Source: Monomorium pharaonis (lineage: Eukaryota > Arthropoda > Insecta > Hymenoptera > Formicidae). Taken from it: a stretch of 64,000 bases of DNA. The notes under the pieces were generated by a model. That model worked only from the letters and a program-made list of their open reading frames with translations, ran no database searches and had not been told where the DNA came from. Location of the stretch: assembly GCF_013373865.1 (NCBI RefSeq), contig NC_050469.1, forward strand, positions 30,261,046 through 30,325,045, in the 5' to 3' direction. The translations under genes and the position numbers were made by a program. This document shows positions 1-12,645 of the stretch, piece by piece (the stretch's first letter is position 1; every line of letters starts with the position of its first letter).

Positions 1-551
1 AGCTGCTTTTCTTGAAAGCACCGGAGAAGAGAGTTTATGCGTGGCAGTTTAAAGTGAATAGGGAGGTGAATCGATGGTTGTTGCAATAGTGAACCGACCT
101 TGCAGAAGAAGGCAATGGGAGACAAATTGGATGTACTTCGAGCGCTCGTTGTATCCCTACGAACAAGTACAAGTTAATGTACAAACTTCGTACATTTCGT
201 AAAATGAACTGATTTTTATTAAGCCGTCCGGTAGATTGATCACACGGGTCGCGCGATCGCTTATTGACCGTTTGGAACAAAGTGAATCAGGTCTCTCCAA
301 AGTGGGACAAGCTGTATGCCGCACGCTTCACAGAGTGGAATAAATTCGAACTCTTTGTTTACCGGGGCCGTTTATTTGGTCAGTCGGTCGTTAAGACGAT
401 CTTAAAAACCGTGCATTTTTGCTCTTCCAAACAAATATTTCGCTCTCTGCGAAAAAAAAAATGCGGAATAAAACACGCGCAACGATTGGCAATTCCAAAA
501 ATTTCCCGATTTCTTTTCAGTTTGACCGATTCTGGCGCAACGGAACTGCGC

Positions 552-595
<44 letters not shown>

Positions 596-1710
596 ATACT
601 GATGAAAAACAGAGTTCCTTTATCGATGTTGTAGGAGCGCGTTTCTCTGAATATCGACAAACTGCTCCTATAGTTGCAGTATGCGCTTCTCGCTACTCGC
701 GCTCCGTTTTCTTCCACCTTCCGTTCGATATCTCCGAGCCGTTGAAAATAGGAGCGCGCGAAATTCGACCGACAATTGAAGGTATTGTACGTGAACGAGC
801 GGGGCGCAAACTGAATGCCATTCTAATACGTACTCGAGATCCTGATACCTACCTACATGCATCCTAGAGGAACGCCGAATCGACTCGATAGATATTCATG
901 GTCCCAGTTCAGGGTAACCAAATGCGAGGCTATTCTCTAGAACTGTTACCTTTCTCTCCCTCTTCTTGCTCTCCACCCGCCATATCGCTTTGACTCTTTG
1001 CATCCTCGTCCATCGGGTATGTGTACGAGGGGCGGTCAGGCAAAGCAGGTAACAATTGGCCTCAAATTGTCTTTTTGGTTTGTTTGAGAGTGTCTCCGTG
1101 CGGTTGCAACTTTCCACGAGTTGCGAATAGTCGGCTATCGACTATCGACGTCTGCTTTTTCTACACCCGAGCACTTGGAGCTGTCCGATCGAGTGGGATG
1201 TCGCGTATTGCTGTGTCGCGTATTCTTCTTCTGTGTGTATATTCCATTTTATATCTCCTGAAATGTTTGAAAAAAAAAAATGTTATTTCGAGCGCACTAA
1301 GCTCGTTCATATTTATAGCCGTATTTCGAAGAACCGTATTCACGAAGAGCGTTTCTAAATCCTTTAGAAGACGCCAGCGTCTTATTTAAAAAAATTTTTT
1401 CTATTTATCTTATAAAGTTGGTGCAAAGGCAGTTTTTTAATTTAAACTTTGATATTTATTGTAGACCTTTATTTAATTACGTTCATGTAATATACTATTT
1501 TTTAAAGCGTAAAATTTGCTCTTTTGATTTACACTAATGATTTACTTTTATCACTTGTTCTTTACATTAGGTTCACATTTATTACGATAAGAGATAGGTC
1601 TATTATTTATGTTTAATATATATTTTATCCTTGGAATATTTACATAAAATACTTATAATAAGCAGACACTAGTGCAATATTATATACCATTATTTCATAA
1701 TTCTTTTCAG
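1..1710. other. No gene recognised
   Basis: Mixed composition with the GA microsatellite at 555-592. Several short open frames are present, but none shows a domain or a consistent splice pattern. It becomes AT-rich after about 1390. Confidence 0.6.
555..592. repeat. (GA)n microsatellite
   Basis: A near-perfect GA run of about 38 bases. It creates Glu-Arg repeats on one strand and Ser-Leu repeats on the other, which are artefacts rather than proteins. Confidence 0.95.
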
Positions 1711-1937
1711 AGATGTTGGAAAAGAAAATTTGTTTCTCACTCTGCCTTACAAATTGTTCACATGACTCAATGATGTTTAAATCGAATAATTACGCTGGAA
1801 AAAAATGTTCTGAAGAACAGAAGGAAATTTTGAAAAATAATGTGAGAGAAACAAATTACTTCCTTCCAACATCACTTAATCAATTGATATACATTTTGAA
1901 AGAAACATTCCTGCGGAGCATTCTTCTAAAAGAATAG
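1711..1937 (+). CDS. Exon-like ORF of unknown function
   Basis: A good acceptor (TTCTTTTCAG ending at 1710) precedes an open frame of 75 codons that starts with GAG or ATG and ends TAG at 1937. AATAAA-like sites lie within about 100 bases (AATAAAG near 2002, AATAAAATAG near 2027). The peptide has several Cys (FSLCLTNCSHD, GKKCSEEQKE) and ends with FLPTSLNQLIYILKETFL. I do not recognise a family. It could be a terminal exon of a gene starting further left, a decayed exon, or chance. No matching upstream exon is seen in 1-1700. Confidence 0.25.
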
Positions 1938-3489
1938 TACAAGATTTCTTTGATAATTATTCAAGCATTGTATGATTTTATTCTAACGAGTAAAGAATCT
2001 GTAATAAAGTAAAAATGATGATTAATGAATAAAATAGTATACTTTTTGTTTAAATTATTTTGTCGATTTCTTGTATTTGTGTGTGGAAAATAAACGTTGC
2101 AAATATGCAACACTGACCACTGAAAACTTAAGAAGCGTCTTCACTAGCATCAATATTGTTTATAAACCGCTTTTCGCGCTACGCACACTTTCGCGCGGTA
2201 AGAAAATTATCTTCTGATATTTCAGTAATGAATCAATTTTATCTAATTACTGTAATTACTACCACCCGAGGTGTATGGGAATGAATGTTATCTGAACGTG
2301 TGCGGTGTTAACTTAATTGCACCATGATTTACATCCCCCATTGTAAATGAATGTTTGTGCATTGCAGGGAGAACACACATACCACTTCAGGTGATCACGC
2401 ACTCGACGCGTCGCCGGCGTTCATCCCCCTCCGCTCTCCCGGTACGTAGATACGACCGTCCAGCAAAGTTGCTAATTAGTTGCTCATCGTTGTTGCCCGC
2501 GAGTGCGACGGTAAACTAGACGCCGCCGTAATTATATGCATGCCGGGCACTGTAAACTGTTTTACTTCGCGTGTCGTTAATATTCCAACCGACGTACCGA
2601 CACGTTAGCCCCGACCAGTAAGTTGCCAAATTACGCAGCCGAGTAGTTTGCAACAAAATACGCACACTTCACCGGGGAAACACTAACCGGTGACGTCTGA
2701 CGTTCAACTGTGATTTCTGACACTTGACTGGAACTCGACTCCGTCTCTTCCGAAGGAAAGCTCATTAAATCCGATCGTTGTCATCGCGTTAATTAAATCT
2801 GAATTTTGGAAACATTCAGCTTCAACATTTTACTTTCAGGCGCGTATTGAGTCCTAGAGTTTTACAACGTGTTAACTTAGTAAATTATGTTCTACGTAGG
2901 ATGTAACTACTTTATTCCGCACTGCTCTACTTCCTGCTGATGAGCCGTGATTAAAAAGTCGAGTGTCCTGAGTGGCGCCGAGTAACCGTAACGAAATTTT
3001 AATACACTACGCACAACTCGACATTTTTCTCTTTCGCGCCACCTCGCTCTCGTCCGCGAGGAAGGGAGATTACCGCCCCAGAGCGCGAAAAACCTGACGC
3101 GGCCTAACGAGGCGTGTCATTTTAATCAGCTCGCGCTGGTACACGCCGGTGACAGTCTGCGATGGCACAAAGCACTTTATTTCATTTTTGTCACGCTCGG
3201 GACGAGGTACCGGGGCAAGAAGAACGAGAGACTAGGTGGAAACTTGAAGGTGAGAGCAATTTCTGCTAGACACGAAATTTATATATTCACGAGGGGAACG
3301 TCGCGGGCGTCTGCGAGAAGGTGCCGCGATCGAGGTCGGCGTAGCTTTGGGAACGCGAACGAAATCCCTTTCGCCTTCCGTTTCGCGAGTTTTCTCTCGT
3401 ACGCGCCGGTTTTTTTTTTTTTTGTTTCGCGGGAGAAGCGCGAGAACAGACAAAATACCGGGGGATACCCAGGTGCGGAAATGCACGGA

Positions 3490-3513
3490 CCGCCGCCGCC
3501 GCCGCCGCCACCG
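3490..3513. repeat. (CCG)n trinucleotide repeat
   Basis: About eight CCG units, the last interrupted by CCA, in a CpG-rich block (3040-3900) with no recognisable gene. Confidence 0.85.
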
Positions 3514-5780
3514 CACCGTTATGGTTCCCTGTACCGTATGAATAATAATTCGCGCGTTCGCCGGAAGTGTATCTCTGGAAGCACGCCGAGATAACTGCGC
3601 CACAAAAGGGCTGTTCCCCGTCAACTCTTGAACGTGTGAAAATTTTTGCGCGATCGACGGGACCGACGACGCGCATCGATCGGCGACGCGACGCCGTAGT
3701 AGAAATTATGGAATTTCCGGAAAATTGAATTCCGCGGTATTATCGGGGGTTTAACTATTACGCAAGTAACGTATCCGCGGCCAATATTTTCTGAACAAGC
3801 ATGGGAGCGTGACGGATTGTCGATGCGGTCCCCCCCTCTTCGGACCTTCACGGATCCGAAAGCCATGTTTGTACATAATATAAGCAAGCGAGCGCCCCGC
3901 CGAACAAGTCGTTCATGAATCTTTCAGGATTACGCTCGATAAACTTTATCACGGCCGCAGGGAAAATTACGACGGTAAGTGTGGCCGACAGCTATTTCGT
4001 GACTCGTTCCCGACAAATTTCTCTTAACTCGCCGTGATCGCCTCTTCGTCTTCGTCCGCCTGAGTGCAACCCCCCCCCCTCTCCCCCTACCTCGCGCGGT
4101 ATTTGAATAATGCGTGCTGAATTTTCAACCCTGCCTTGAAAGCGCAGGGCGCGTTCAGGCGTTTCCGGCGAAGCCGGCTATTTACATGAACTTTAGTTCG
4201 AAAATGAACGCAAGTGTTTATACGAAGTACAAATTCTACTCGTTCCGGGAGCGCATTATTTCTTAAAGTAGTATAAAACGAGCACGAGTAAATACCATTA
4301 TTATTTACAATTCAATTGTGATTACGCGCGTAAGATATAATTATTATTTTAAAGTTATTTTACTGTAACGCTGAGCTATTTAGAAAAATAATTCTTTTAA
4401 TTTTGAACACAGATTGGTGAATTAATAGTGAAAGTGCATTGTCTGTTAGCACATACGTTTTATGTTCGGGATTAAAAAACGACCATGTACGCGACCAGTA
4501 AATCTGGACAAATTAGAGCCGGTTGGTTAGGCAGTGCTGGATGGCTCAAAAGATTATTCCATGACGCTAATGCCGGGATTTGCCGGAGCTCGTCGGTTTC
4601 AGGGTATAGAACCGTGTGTTAGAATCGCGTGATAAAATTACGGGCCAACGGCCAACTGTAGATTTCCGGTAGGATATTGGGCCGCAAAAATAGTTTATCT
4701 AAACAGGAAATAACCATATGGTGATTTGATAGCGGAATGAATATTTTAGCTTCTATTTTGTCTCTTGTTTGCGAGTGATGTATATTTAATAAACAGACAC
4801 ATATGTTATTACATCAGAAATTGCAAATACGCCAATTTAATATTTTACATAATTCCCTAATGCGTAATTGTTTACCGCATTTGGATTTCAGCGTTTGGTG
4901 CTCGAGCGTTTTACGCATTTATAATGAAATTTTTAATTTACTTGAAATAAAAACAATCGTCCAATTAGAACGTTTAAATTAATTGTTATTATGCAAATTT
5001 TAGCAATTGATAACGAAAAATTTATAATTTATGTTATGATTAATGCTGTATTGAAATTAGAATACGAGTAAATATTTAATGAATACAAGTATACAAGAAG
5101 TTTCCATTTTATTTTAAAATTACACAAAGATATAAGATTAATTTGAACGTCGAGCACTTTCGTTCTCTTTCTACTTCTCACTATCTCTTTTTGTATAAAA
5201 TATTTACTCTCTACCTACGTATCTTAAATGCAGCCAGTGGGATTTACGTTATACCGCATTAACCCCTAAAATTAACAGAACATAATGCAACGTGAAACAT
5301 CATGCTACACCGCCATACACACTTTCTTAAAGTAAAAACACCAGGAAATGATAATCTCTTAGTTATATATAAGTCGTCTGACGCAAATGTTGCTTACTTA
5401 GCGTTCCCAGTTTACGTAGTGACGTCTTTACATAATTATTTATACTACGAGTACTCTTGAACGAAGAAAAAAGAAAAGAGAAATTGGGAAAAATTTCAGG
5501 ATCACGGAAATTTTATTTAATACAACAAAATAAGAAAGTAGTTGTTTTTGAAAGAACATTGAGAGAAATGAAAATTGGCTAATTGGACCGTGCTACTTCT
5601 TCTGTAGCTGTTTTACATAATCATGTAATACGTTCGTACACTTTTACTGTCAAATTACACGCCTATTACACCTGTTTATTTCACAAGATGAACGCAATAA
5701 AATTACGAAATTCTTCTATTAAATCAGGAAAATTGAATGGGACATATACGGTTACGGTTATTACTAGAAAGTAGATTTAT

Positions 5781-5808
5781 ACGCGCGCGCGCGCGCGCGC
5801 GTGTGTGT
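5781..5808. repeat. (CG)n(TG)n alternating purine-pyrimidine tract
   Basis: An uninterrupted run of alternating CG then TG dinucleotides, about 28 bases long, in an AT-rich setting. Confidence 0.9.
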
Positions 5809-8052
5809 TCATCAGATACTCTATATACGACATATGCGTGCATAGGATAAACTATATTACATAGAGTAATTGGTCTGCTGCTCACGGAGCACTTCAAACG
5901 CAACTCATTACTGGAGTTACATTTACCGGTGGGAGATGTCCCATTTCCATTCCCTTATAATTGGTCAAACAATATCCGCGGACATCCTTTGTTCCGCACT
6001 GCGGGAGAGATATGATGGCGAAGAGGTCGAAGATCATTCTGGACGCATATTACTATTATCTGCGTTACGTCTCAAGAATACCTATTATATTCTCTGCAGG
6101 CGTATATAAGTATATCTTGATAGCGTTTATATATATTAAACTTATATACTAATAGTAACAATGATAATAATAGTATAATAGTAATACTTCCACAGTTTTA
6201 ATTGTCGATTATTTGACGTGCAAAGTATGCAGGCTTCTTCGCTTCAGAATATCTTTTTACGTCTTCCCTGTCGCGTTGGATTTTCCGTCATAAACCTATA
6301 AATGGCAATTAATTAGCCGCGCTTGACAACAAAGAGCTGTCTTAGAATTCAGACTATGCATCCAGACACAATGTGAATAGCATAATTTGACGTTTTGTTA
6401 AAACCTCGCAGTTCACATTCACAAAGATTAATACAGCTGAGTGCTCAATAATTTTTTAACTTTTTTTTTTTGTTAACTTTTCTGCATGTGTGTGTACGTG
6501 TGCGTAGATAATAGCGCTTCCACGATATTCAAGCGCATAGAAAAAGAAAAGACGTTGATTCTAGAGACCTCTATAAATGAATGCGATTTTAATGGCGTAC
6601 GCCGTCCTCCTTTTACTCGCACTTTACTTCACATCTTCGCGTCAAAAGCTCTTCAACTCCATAAAAGTACTACGTGCCGACGCCTATGAAAAAAAATTGA
6701 GTTTGGTATCGTGATTCTTTCCTCTACGAGAGCACCGTTCATTCCGCTGAAAGCAATCTTAATGACGACTGCTATTGAAAGGTGAATGCAATCGTTTAAA
6801 CATGAATTACCAATTTCTTCCTGGGACGGAACTTCTGAACGTTATATTTGATCTTTGAGTACATCTGATCTTATGCGCGTTTTACTGTATTTTCTTGTGT
6901 TGCACGAACTAAAAATGTAAGAAGGAGATGTTGAATGTGTACAGATCATTTAAAACTTTACCAATGTTTTATATATTTATTTAACATAAAGAACGTTTAG
7001 TGACAAACATGAAACAAATGCATAATAAGTAGCACACGTAAATATTTAGCTTACTACACCTTGTTTTTTACGTAATAATATTTTAAAAAATTAGGCACAA
7101 CTAATGTTATTTTTTTATCAATTTATATTGATAATAATTATATAATTTTATATTACATTTTCATAAAAGATTTATTGCAGAATATTTTATATTTCTTGTA
7201 CAAATAATATTTACGATTATTAAAAGATGAAAAATTGATATTTTTATAAAATCTATTCAGTTTCTTAAATTGTAACATAAATTTTATTACAATAAATGAT
7301 ATTAATGTGTAAAATTGAGAAATGTTAATAGTAAGATAATTGATATGAATAAATATATGTCCATTGTAAATACAAATTTAAAGCAATTTTATTTTATTTT
7401 TGTTACCCATTTATTAAATATTTAACTCTTTTTTGATAATTATTAGTGAACTAAACATATTTCTTATATTTTTAATTATTTCAATTCATGAGTTTAATAC
7501 TTTTAAAGGTAATGAACTCACAGGTACGATTTAAGTAATTGATTGCCTAAATTGTACTTTTTGCAGCATCTTGCAAAAGGCTTGTAATAAATTAGTTTTC
7601 TCTTAGTGAATGGTTAAACATTACATTAATAGATATCTGAAACATAAAGCTATTTTCAAAAGCAATTTCAAACGATTTTGCACACAAGTCAGCAAATGGC
7701 AAATGTAATAAAAAATAATTTAAGTAATACGCATCCGGCAGTTTCCCCTTAAATGAATCTTCTCGGAGTTCAGAGTTTCGATCATTCCATAAATAAAAGG
7801 ATATCGAGCATCATGTCGGGGAACTAAGGTAACCCTTGTAAGGCACCATATACGCTGGAGATAACTACCGTATGGTGTATCTCGTTACTACGTCCAATAA
7901 AAACTTTCTCGCGAAACCGCTCTCCATCTGCCGTATATAAGATCCGTTTCATTCCGCGTAAAAAGGCTCCTCGTCCCTCGTCCCCAATCTCCGAATCCGC
8001 CATCGTCCAGCAACTTTTTAATTCGTCCTCGTATGAGAGAAAGTTTCGCGCG

Positions 8053-8073
8053 TCGCTCTCTCTCTCTCTCTCG
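8053..8073. repeat. (TC)n microsatellite
   Basis: A TC run followed by a TC-rich and poly-T extension to about 8090. Confidence 0.85.
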
Positions 8074-8958
8074 CTCCCTCTTTTTTTTTCTTGCTTTCAT
8101 GCCGTTTCCGGTTGTAAAATGCAATTCCATCAAGGTTCTCAAATCTACAGATATATTACAATCACGTTTGATTCTTTATGTAATATATTTTTTATTCGCG
8201 TGAAAGACGTTCACGTTCTGTCAGATTAAATATCGGAAAAGTGCAATGTTTTTAAATTAATTTTCTCAATAATCTTTTACATTTTCACGAAAGCTCTTAC
8301 GCGTATCGTTGCATCTTCGCTCTCCGCCTTTTTAGGACCATCTCCGTGCATAACTCAATCGCACGCTGGTGTACCTCGTGATTCTTTTGTTTTTCCTCGT
8401 CAGCTCTTGATGTCTCGCGCTCTCTAACTGCCTTATCTTTATGGAGAGAAGAGATACATCGATGTGTCGATTTATCATGAAAAATGCTCGACTATAACAT
8501 TTCGCATAGGTACGGATTCATATTGCGCTATTACGTTGAGATTCACAGAAATGTTTCAGTAAATGTTTACCAGTGAGGTGAGTGCGTAGCTCTTGAATAC
8601 GGAACAATCTCGAGTGCACGGCAGAGCTTGCGTCTCGTAAAACTACGGCGAGTTATTTCGCCATTGTACTTGAAGATCGGCAAAAAGAAGTAGAAGCGCC
8701 AAGTCAATGACAGTTCTGACGCAGCTGCGAAGTGCCATTATGCAGGCAAAATGAAAAACGCACGCCTTACACATTGCAAGATGACTTCTTTCAGGCTGCA
8801 TAAAGATGAAAAAGATGCTGTAGGAGTGCATTTCTACGGCTTTCTCACGCAGAAAAGTTTGAACAATAAAGAATACGGGGGAAAATTTGTGCAAGGTACA
8901 GCAAGTTACGTAAAATGATAGGTTGCTGTTATTAGTTCCGTCTTTCCGAGAGAATCGA

Positions 8959-8989
8959 AGAGAGAGAGAGAAAGAGAGAGAGAGAGAGG
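8959..8989. repeat. (GA)n microsatellite
   Basis: A GA run with one AAAG interruption. A GGGA-rich tract follows near 9111-9130. Confidence 0.85.
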
Positions 8990-9330
8990 GATTTTCTCCC
9001 GTCTTAAGATTTCACGAGAAGTAAGTCCACTTATTGGTCGTTGCTTTCCCGCATATTCCGCAATACACACGTGTATTAAGGCATACGGGTACAATGAACT
9101 GCGAATGGAGAAGGAGGGAGGGAGGGAGAGAAGGGTTAATAGAAGGTTATAGGATACCACACGTATAGGTGCTATATGATCCATTATGATATCGGCTCTC
9201 GAGCAACCCTATGGGTATAGAGTAGACTCCATCTGGATTATCTTCGTTGATTTAATTTATTACCGGGATATTGCCGACTGATATGGTCTACAGACTGAGT
9301 TATGGCTACTTAGTCTCACAAAGGGGCCGT

Positions 9331-9351
9331 GGGATGCGGACTTACTGGGAC
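9331..9351. repeat. Short tandem duplication
   Basis: The 10-base unit GACTTACTGG is present twice in tandem. It is a minor replication-slippage event with no associated gene. Confidence 0.7.
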
Positions 9352-9546
9352 TTACTGGGAAATACTTGAGATATGATAATCTGGTTTAGTCTCCGGCTGC
9401 TGATCGGATACTCTTATCTTTGGCTTATCACGTGTGCCAAGTGCAATTACAATGGCCATTAATATCGCCGACGCTCTCTCTGCTGAGTCCGATGTCACCG
9501 TGCCTTTAGCAGGCCAGGGGATCGAACGCCAGCGATGACATTTATA

Positions 9547-9863
9547 CAGGGTGTCTCGAAATATGCGAATTAAACTATACCATTACTTAGAAAAACAGTT
9601 TTTAAAAAAATTAAGTAAAGTAGTTATTTGTAAATTTTTATTTTAGACAGTAATTGTAAAGACTGAAAGAAGTGGACAATCAGAAATTGAACAGTTGTCC
9701 GAACGTAGTTTGTGATTGATCAGCTTTAAAATTGTGTTTTAAAAATTACTACATATTTTAAAATAAAATTTTAACTAAATAAAAATTTACGAATTACTTT
9801 TACTTAATTTTTCAAGAACTTTCTTCCCGTGATATTTTGCTTTACAAACTTCAAGACACCTTG
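9547..9863. mobile_element. MITE with terminal inverted repeats and TA flanks
   Basis: The left end CAGGGTGTCTCGAA and right end TTCAAGACACCTTG are inverted with two mismatches. Each end is bounded by TATA (9543-9546 and 9864-9867), as expected for TA duplication by a Tc1/mariner-type transposase. The interior is also inverted: the TTAAGTAAAG to TTTTTATTTTA arm near 9612-9645 pairs with the stretch near 9775-9815, so most of the 317 bp can fold into a hairpin. No coding frame is present. It is a non-autonomous element. Confidence 0.8.
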
Positions 9864-9867
9864 TATA

Positions 9868-11239
9868 TAATAATGTAGTGTATAAATTTGTTTATATCTG
9901 TTTATTTAGCAATGTAACGATTTAGCAATTTATCGTTTAAAATTCCATTTTTATAGCTTTATGTATTTATTCCATTCTTCTCCTATTCAGAATATTTTTC
10001 TACATCCACATCTCGTCCAAGTGAGACAAAAAATTTGAAAGTTTTGCGTTTAAATTTACATGATGCGCTTCCGGCGCGTATGCCGTGTACCTTCGTTGAA
10101 TGCAAGATATATATGTTTCTATATTAAAAGTTACGAGTAATTTTCTATTCTCATTACGTGGAGGAACACAACAATATGTGCATATTTGACTCTGTCCAAT
10201 GCGAACATCAATAGTATGCATGAGATATCTGAATTACAAAAGCCCGGTATGAGCAACGCTCCAATAATAGAGGCGCTTCGAGTGCCGAGTCAGTGCGGGT
10301 ATCGCGACCAAGCCCCCACAACCGTATCCCCGTGACTTCGACATAATATTCCGGGAAAACATTTAATCCGATGTATACCGATGGTCTTGGCGCATACTCG
10401 ATTGCACTTAATTGGACTCGCTTAGCACCGTCTCAACGCGCGTACTTACGGAATAATAATGAGAGCTTGTCGCTTCAATGCCGTACCGGCTGGCCTGGAA
10501 AGCTCCCTCATTGAGATTATTCGAGGCGATGACTGTTAAATTCGTACGAGTCTCGACGTTGAATTTATTCATGGGGAGCAGTTCTCTAATTTGGTTCAGG
10601 AAGTAGACGGGGGTTTCAGCTATGAAATCTGTCAAGCCAATCGGAGCAATTCTATCCGCGATTTAATTTGCGGATTGTCCTTTGTCCTGTTTCTTTGATT
10701 TTAGAGTTTTGATCTTTACGACCCTCTACACAACGAAACGCTTTTCCGTATAACTGACAATTCTGAATCCAACATACCGATATTTTTATTTATTCTTGGT
10801 AGAGTTTTTCTCTTTTAAGAGAACATATACATCCAGGCGCGTTAAAACGAGAGTTTAACTTTGCAAATTTTTTGTAGAAAAATTGAAAAAATAGAAAAGT
10901 CATGTTTATTCTATTGAAAATATCATACATTTTTACATTTTTGATATTTAAATTTTAATAAAAAATAATAACGCTATTCAGGGTTTTCTTTATGTTTTGA
11001 AAAATGTGACCACTATATTTTGAAAATGATCAACTGATTTACAAATTTACATACTTTTTCTAAACATTAAAAACCAGTGCTTGATGAAACATTTTTTAAA
11101 CGATGCTCAATTTTTGATTGCAACAAAAGAACGAACAAAACTATATATATATATATATATATATATGAATTAAAAAAAATGTAATAAATGTGTTAGTTTG
11201 TAAAACGTACAAAAAGTCGTATCAAAGATTTCGAAGATT
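9868..11239. other. No gene recognised
   Basis: A moderately GC-rich block (10200-10660) sits in AT-rich DNA. The frame on the - strand at 10408-10635 (75 codons) has balanced composition but no recognised domain or splice partners. The 5' part of the mariner element was sought at 10780-11240 and not found. Confidence 0.5.
11142..11166. repeat. (TA)n microsatellite
   Basis: A TA run of 25 bases about 90 bases upstream of the mariner fragment. Confidence 0.9.
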
Positions 11240-11560
11240 TTATTTTGCAGTATAACGTTTGACCATATGCCGCAAAGAAAAGTATTATTTATGTTTTGGA
11301 CTGAGAAATTTTCTATCATATGATTTTTCTAGACTTAACTCTGTCGGATTACGTTTGTTCCGTTCGTTCCAACATCACCTAGTCGATAAACATTTTAAAA
11401 CAATGGAAGATGTTCGAAAAAGTTTTGAAGACTTTACCAATTCAAAATTGTCAAGTTTTTTTCGCGAAGGTATTCGTCAATTGCTTAACAGATAAAACAA
11501 AGTCAGTAGAAAATAGTAGAAATTATTTTTGATTTTTGTAACTTAAAATTTAAAAAAGCA
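11240..11560 (+). pseudogene. Mariner-family transposase, decayed C-terminal fragment
   Basis: The readable frame from 11259 to 11495 ends in LFRSFQHHLVDKHF followed by MEDVRKSFEDF and FFREGIRQLLNR. This is the C-terminal signature of mariner DD34D transposases, which cut and paste the element at TA sites. The catalytic third Asp survives in the adjacent frame as TCG GAT TAC at 11344-11352 (from the SDYHLF motif). One base is missing immediately afterwards, so SDY and LFR are in different frames. A stop follows NR where NRW is usual, and mariner-like nucleotide similarity appears to continue to about 11560. The DNA-binding domain and first two catalytic Asp residues were not found upstream. 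This is a dead 3' fragment. Confidence 0.8.
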
Positions 11561-12590
11561 TCGAATTAATTTACATACTTAATTTTATTTTTTAATAAAA
11601 TTTAAGTGTTAAATAAAGAAAATGATCTTTAAAATGAAACAAACACTATTTCTTTATCTTTTTTGTTTAAAAAAATTAGAAAATTAGATCTCATTTACAT
11701 GCATTTAGGTGTACAGGCTCCCTTCAGGAAAAAGTAATGTAATACATATACTCAGATCTCTGAGTTTTTCCCCAATACAATATTTCATCGTAGTATGAGA
11801 GTAAATTTAATTTCTGTAATTGCATATTCGCCGATAACTCGTCTATTTGCGAATGTGAACGCGATTCGTTCATTTGCCGACATATGTGTATTTCGGTGGC
11901 TTAACCGTTGCTGAAAACTGCCCGACGCGATTTTCGTGCGAGTGTAACGATTGACTAAAAAAGGTAAAAAGAATCGTGACGGCATAAAACCGTATGGTAA
12001 ATGGCAGGCGCGCAAAGCGTGGACATTCAACGTTCACGGTTTCCATCGCCGATTTTATTTACTAGCGGTTAAGCCCGATAGCGACGAAGGTGGCAGATCG
12101 TAATTACGAGCAGCACGTATCTCGTACATCCCTGCAGCGCACCGGCAGAAGCCACCGATGTTCCTCTCACCTCTCTACTATCCGCCCCTTGACTCTATGA
12201 TCCACCTGGCATGATTCACCGGGCGGTCGCTTCTCCCCCGTGACCGTCAGAAACTTAATTAACTATTCCGCCCCTATAATCCCGCGCGCACCACCTCGCA
12301 ATGGAACGACCAGCCAAGCGTACATTCGTGCGAGATTTGAACAGTCTGGCCGACAGATATAATGTAAAATGCAGTTTTACTTGGTAGAAAAATGAGAAAC
12401 GTAGAAGATACGGAGCAAAAGAGGAGAGAAATTCAGCGCGAATACCTTTCTATGGCCAATTATATCGAGAGTGATAAGGCTAAATGGTATGGTCAGCCAT
12501 GAAAACCGCGCTTAATTCACTTTCGGCTTTTCATATTCTTGATGTATCTAGAAAATTTATTATTAAAATCAATTATTAATTTTAATATAC

Positions 12591-12593
<3 letters not shown>

Positions 12594-12645
<52 letters not shown>
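12594..12645. repeat. (TA)n microsatellite
   Basis: A TA run of about 50 bases with a single TG interruption near its right end. Confidence 0.9.

Larger units (their letters stand above)
1938..9542. other. No gene recognised
   Basis: 2200-3980 is CpG-rich with GC simple repeats and C runs at about 4070-4085. 4300-5580 and 6950-7730 are very AT-rich. 7740-9540 is mixed. Short frames here are low in complexity or driven by microsatellites. I see no RNA gene. Confidence 0.6.
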
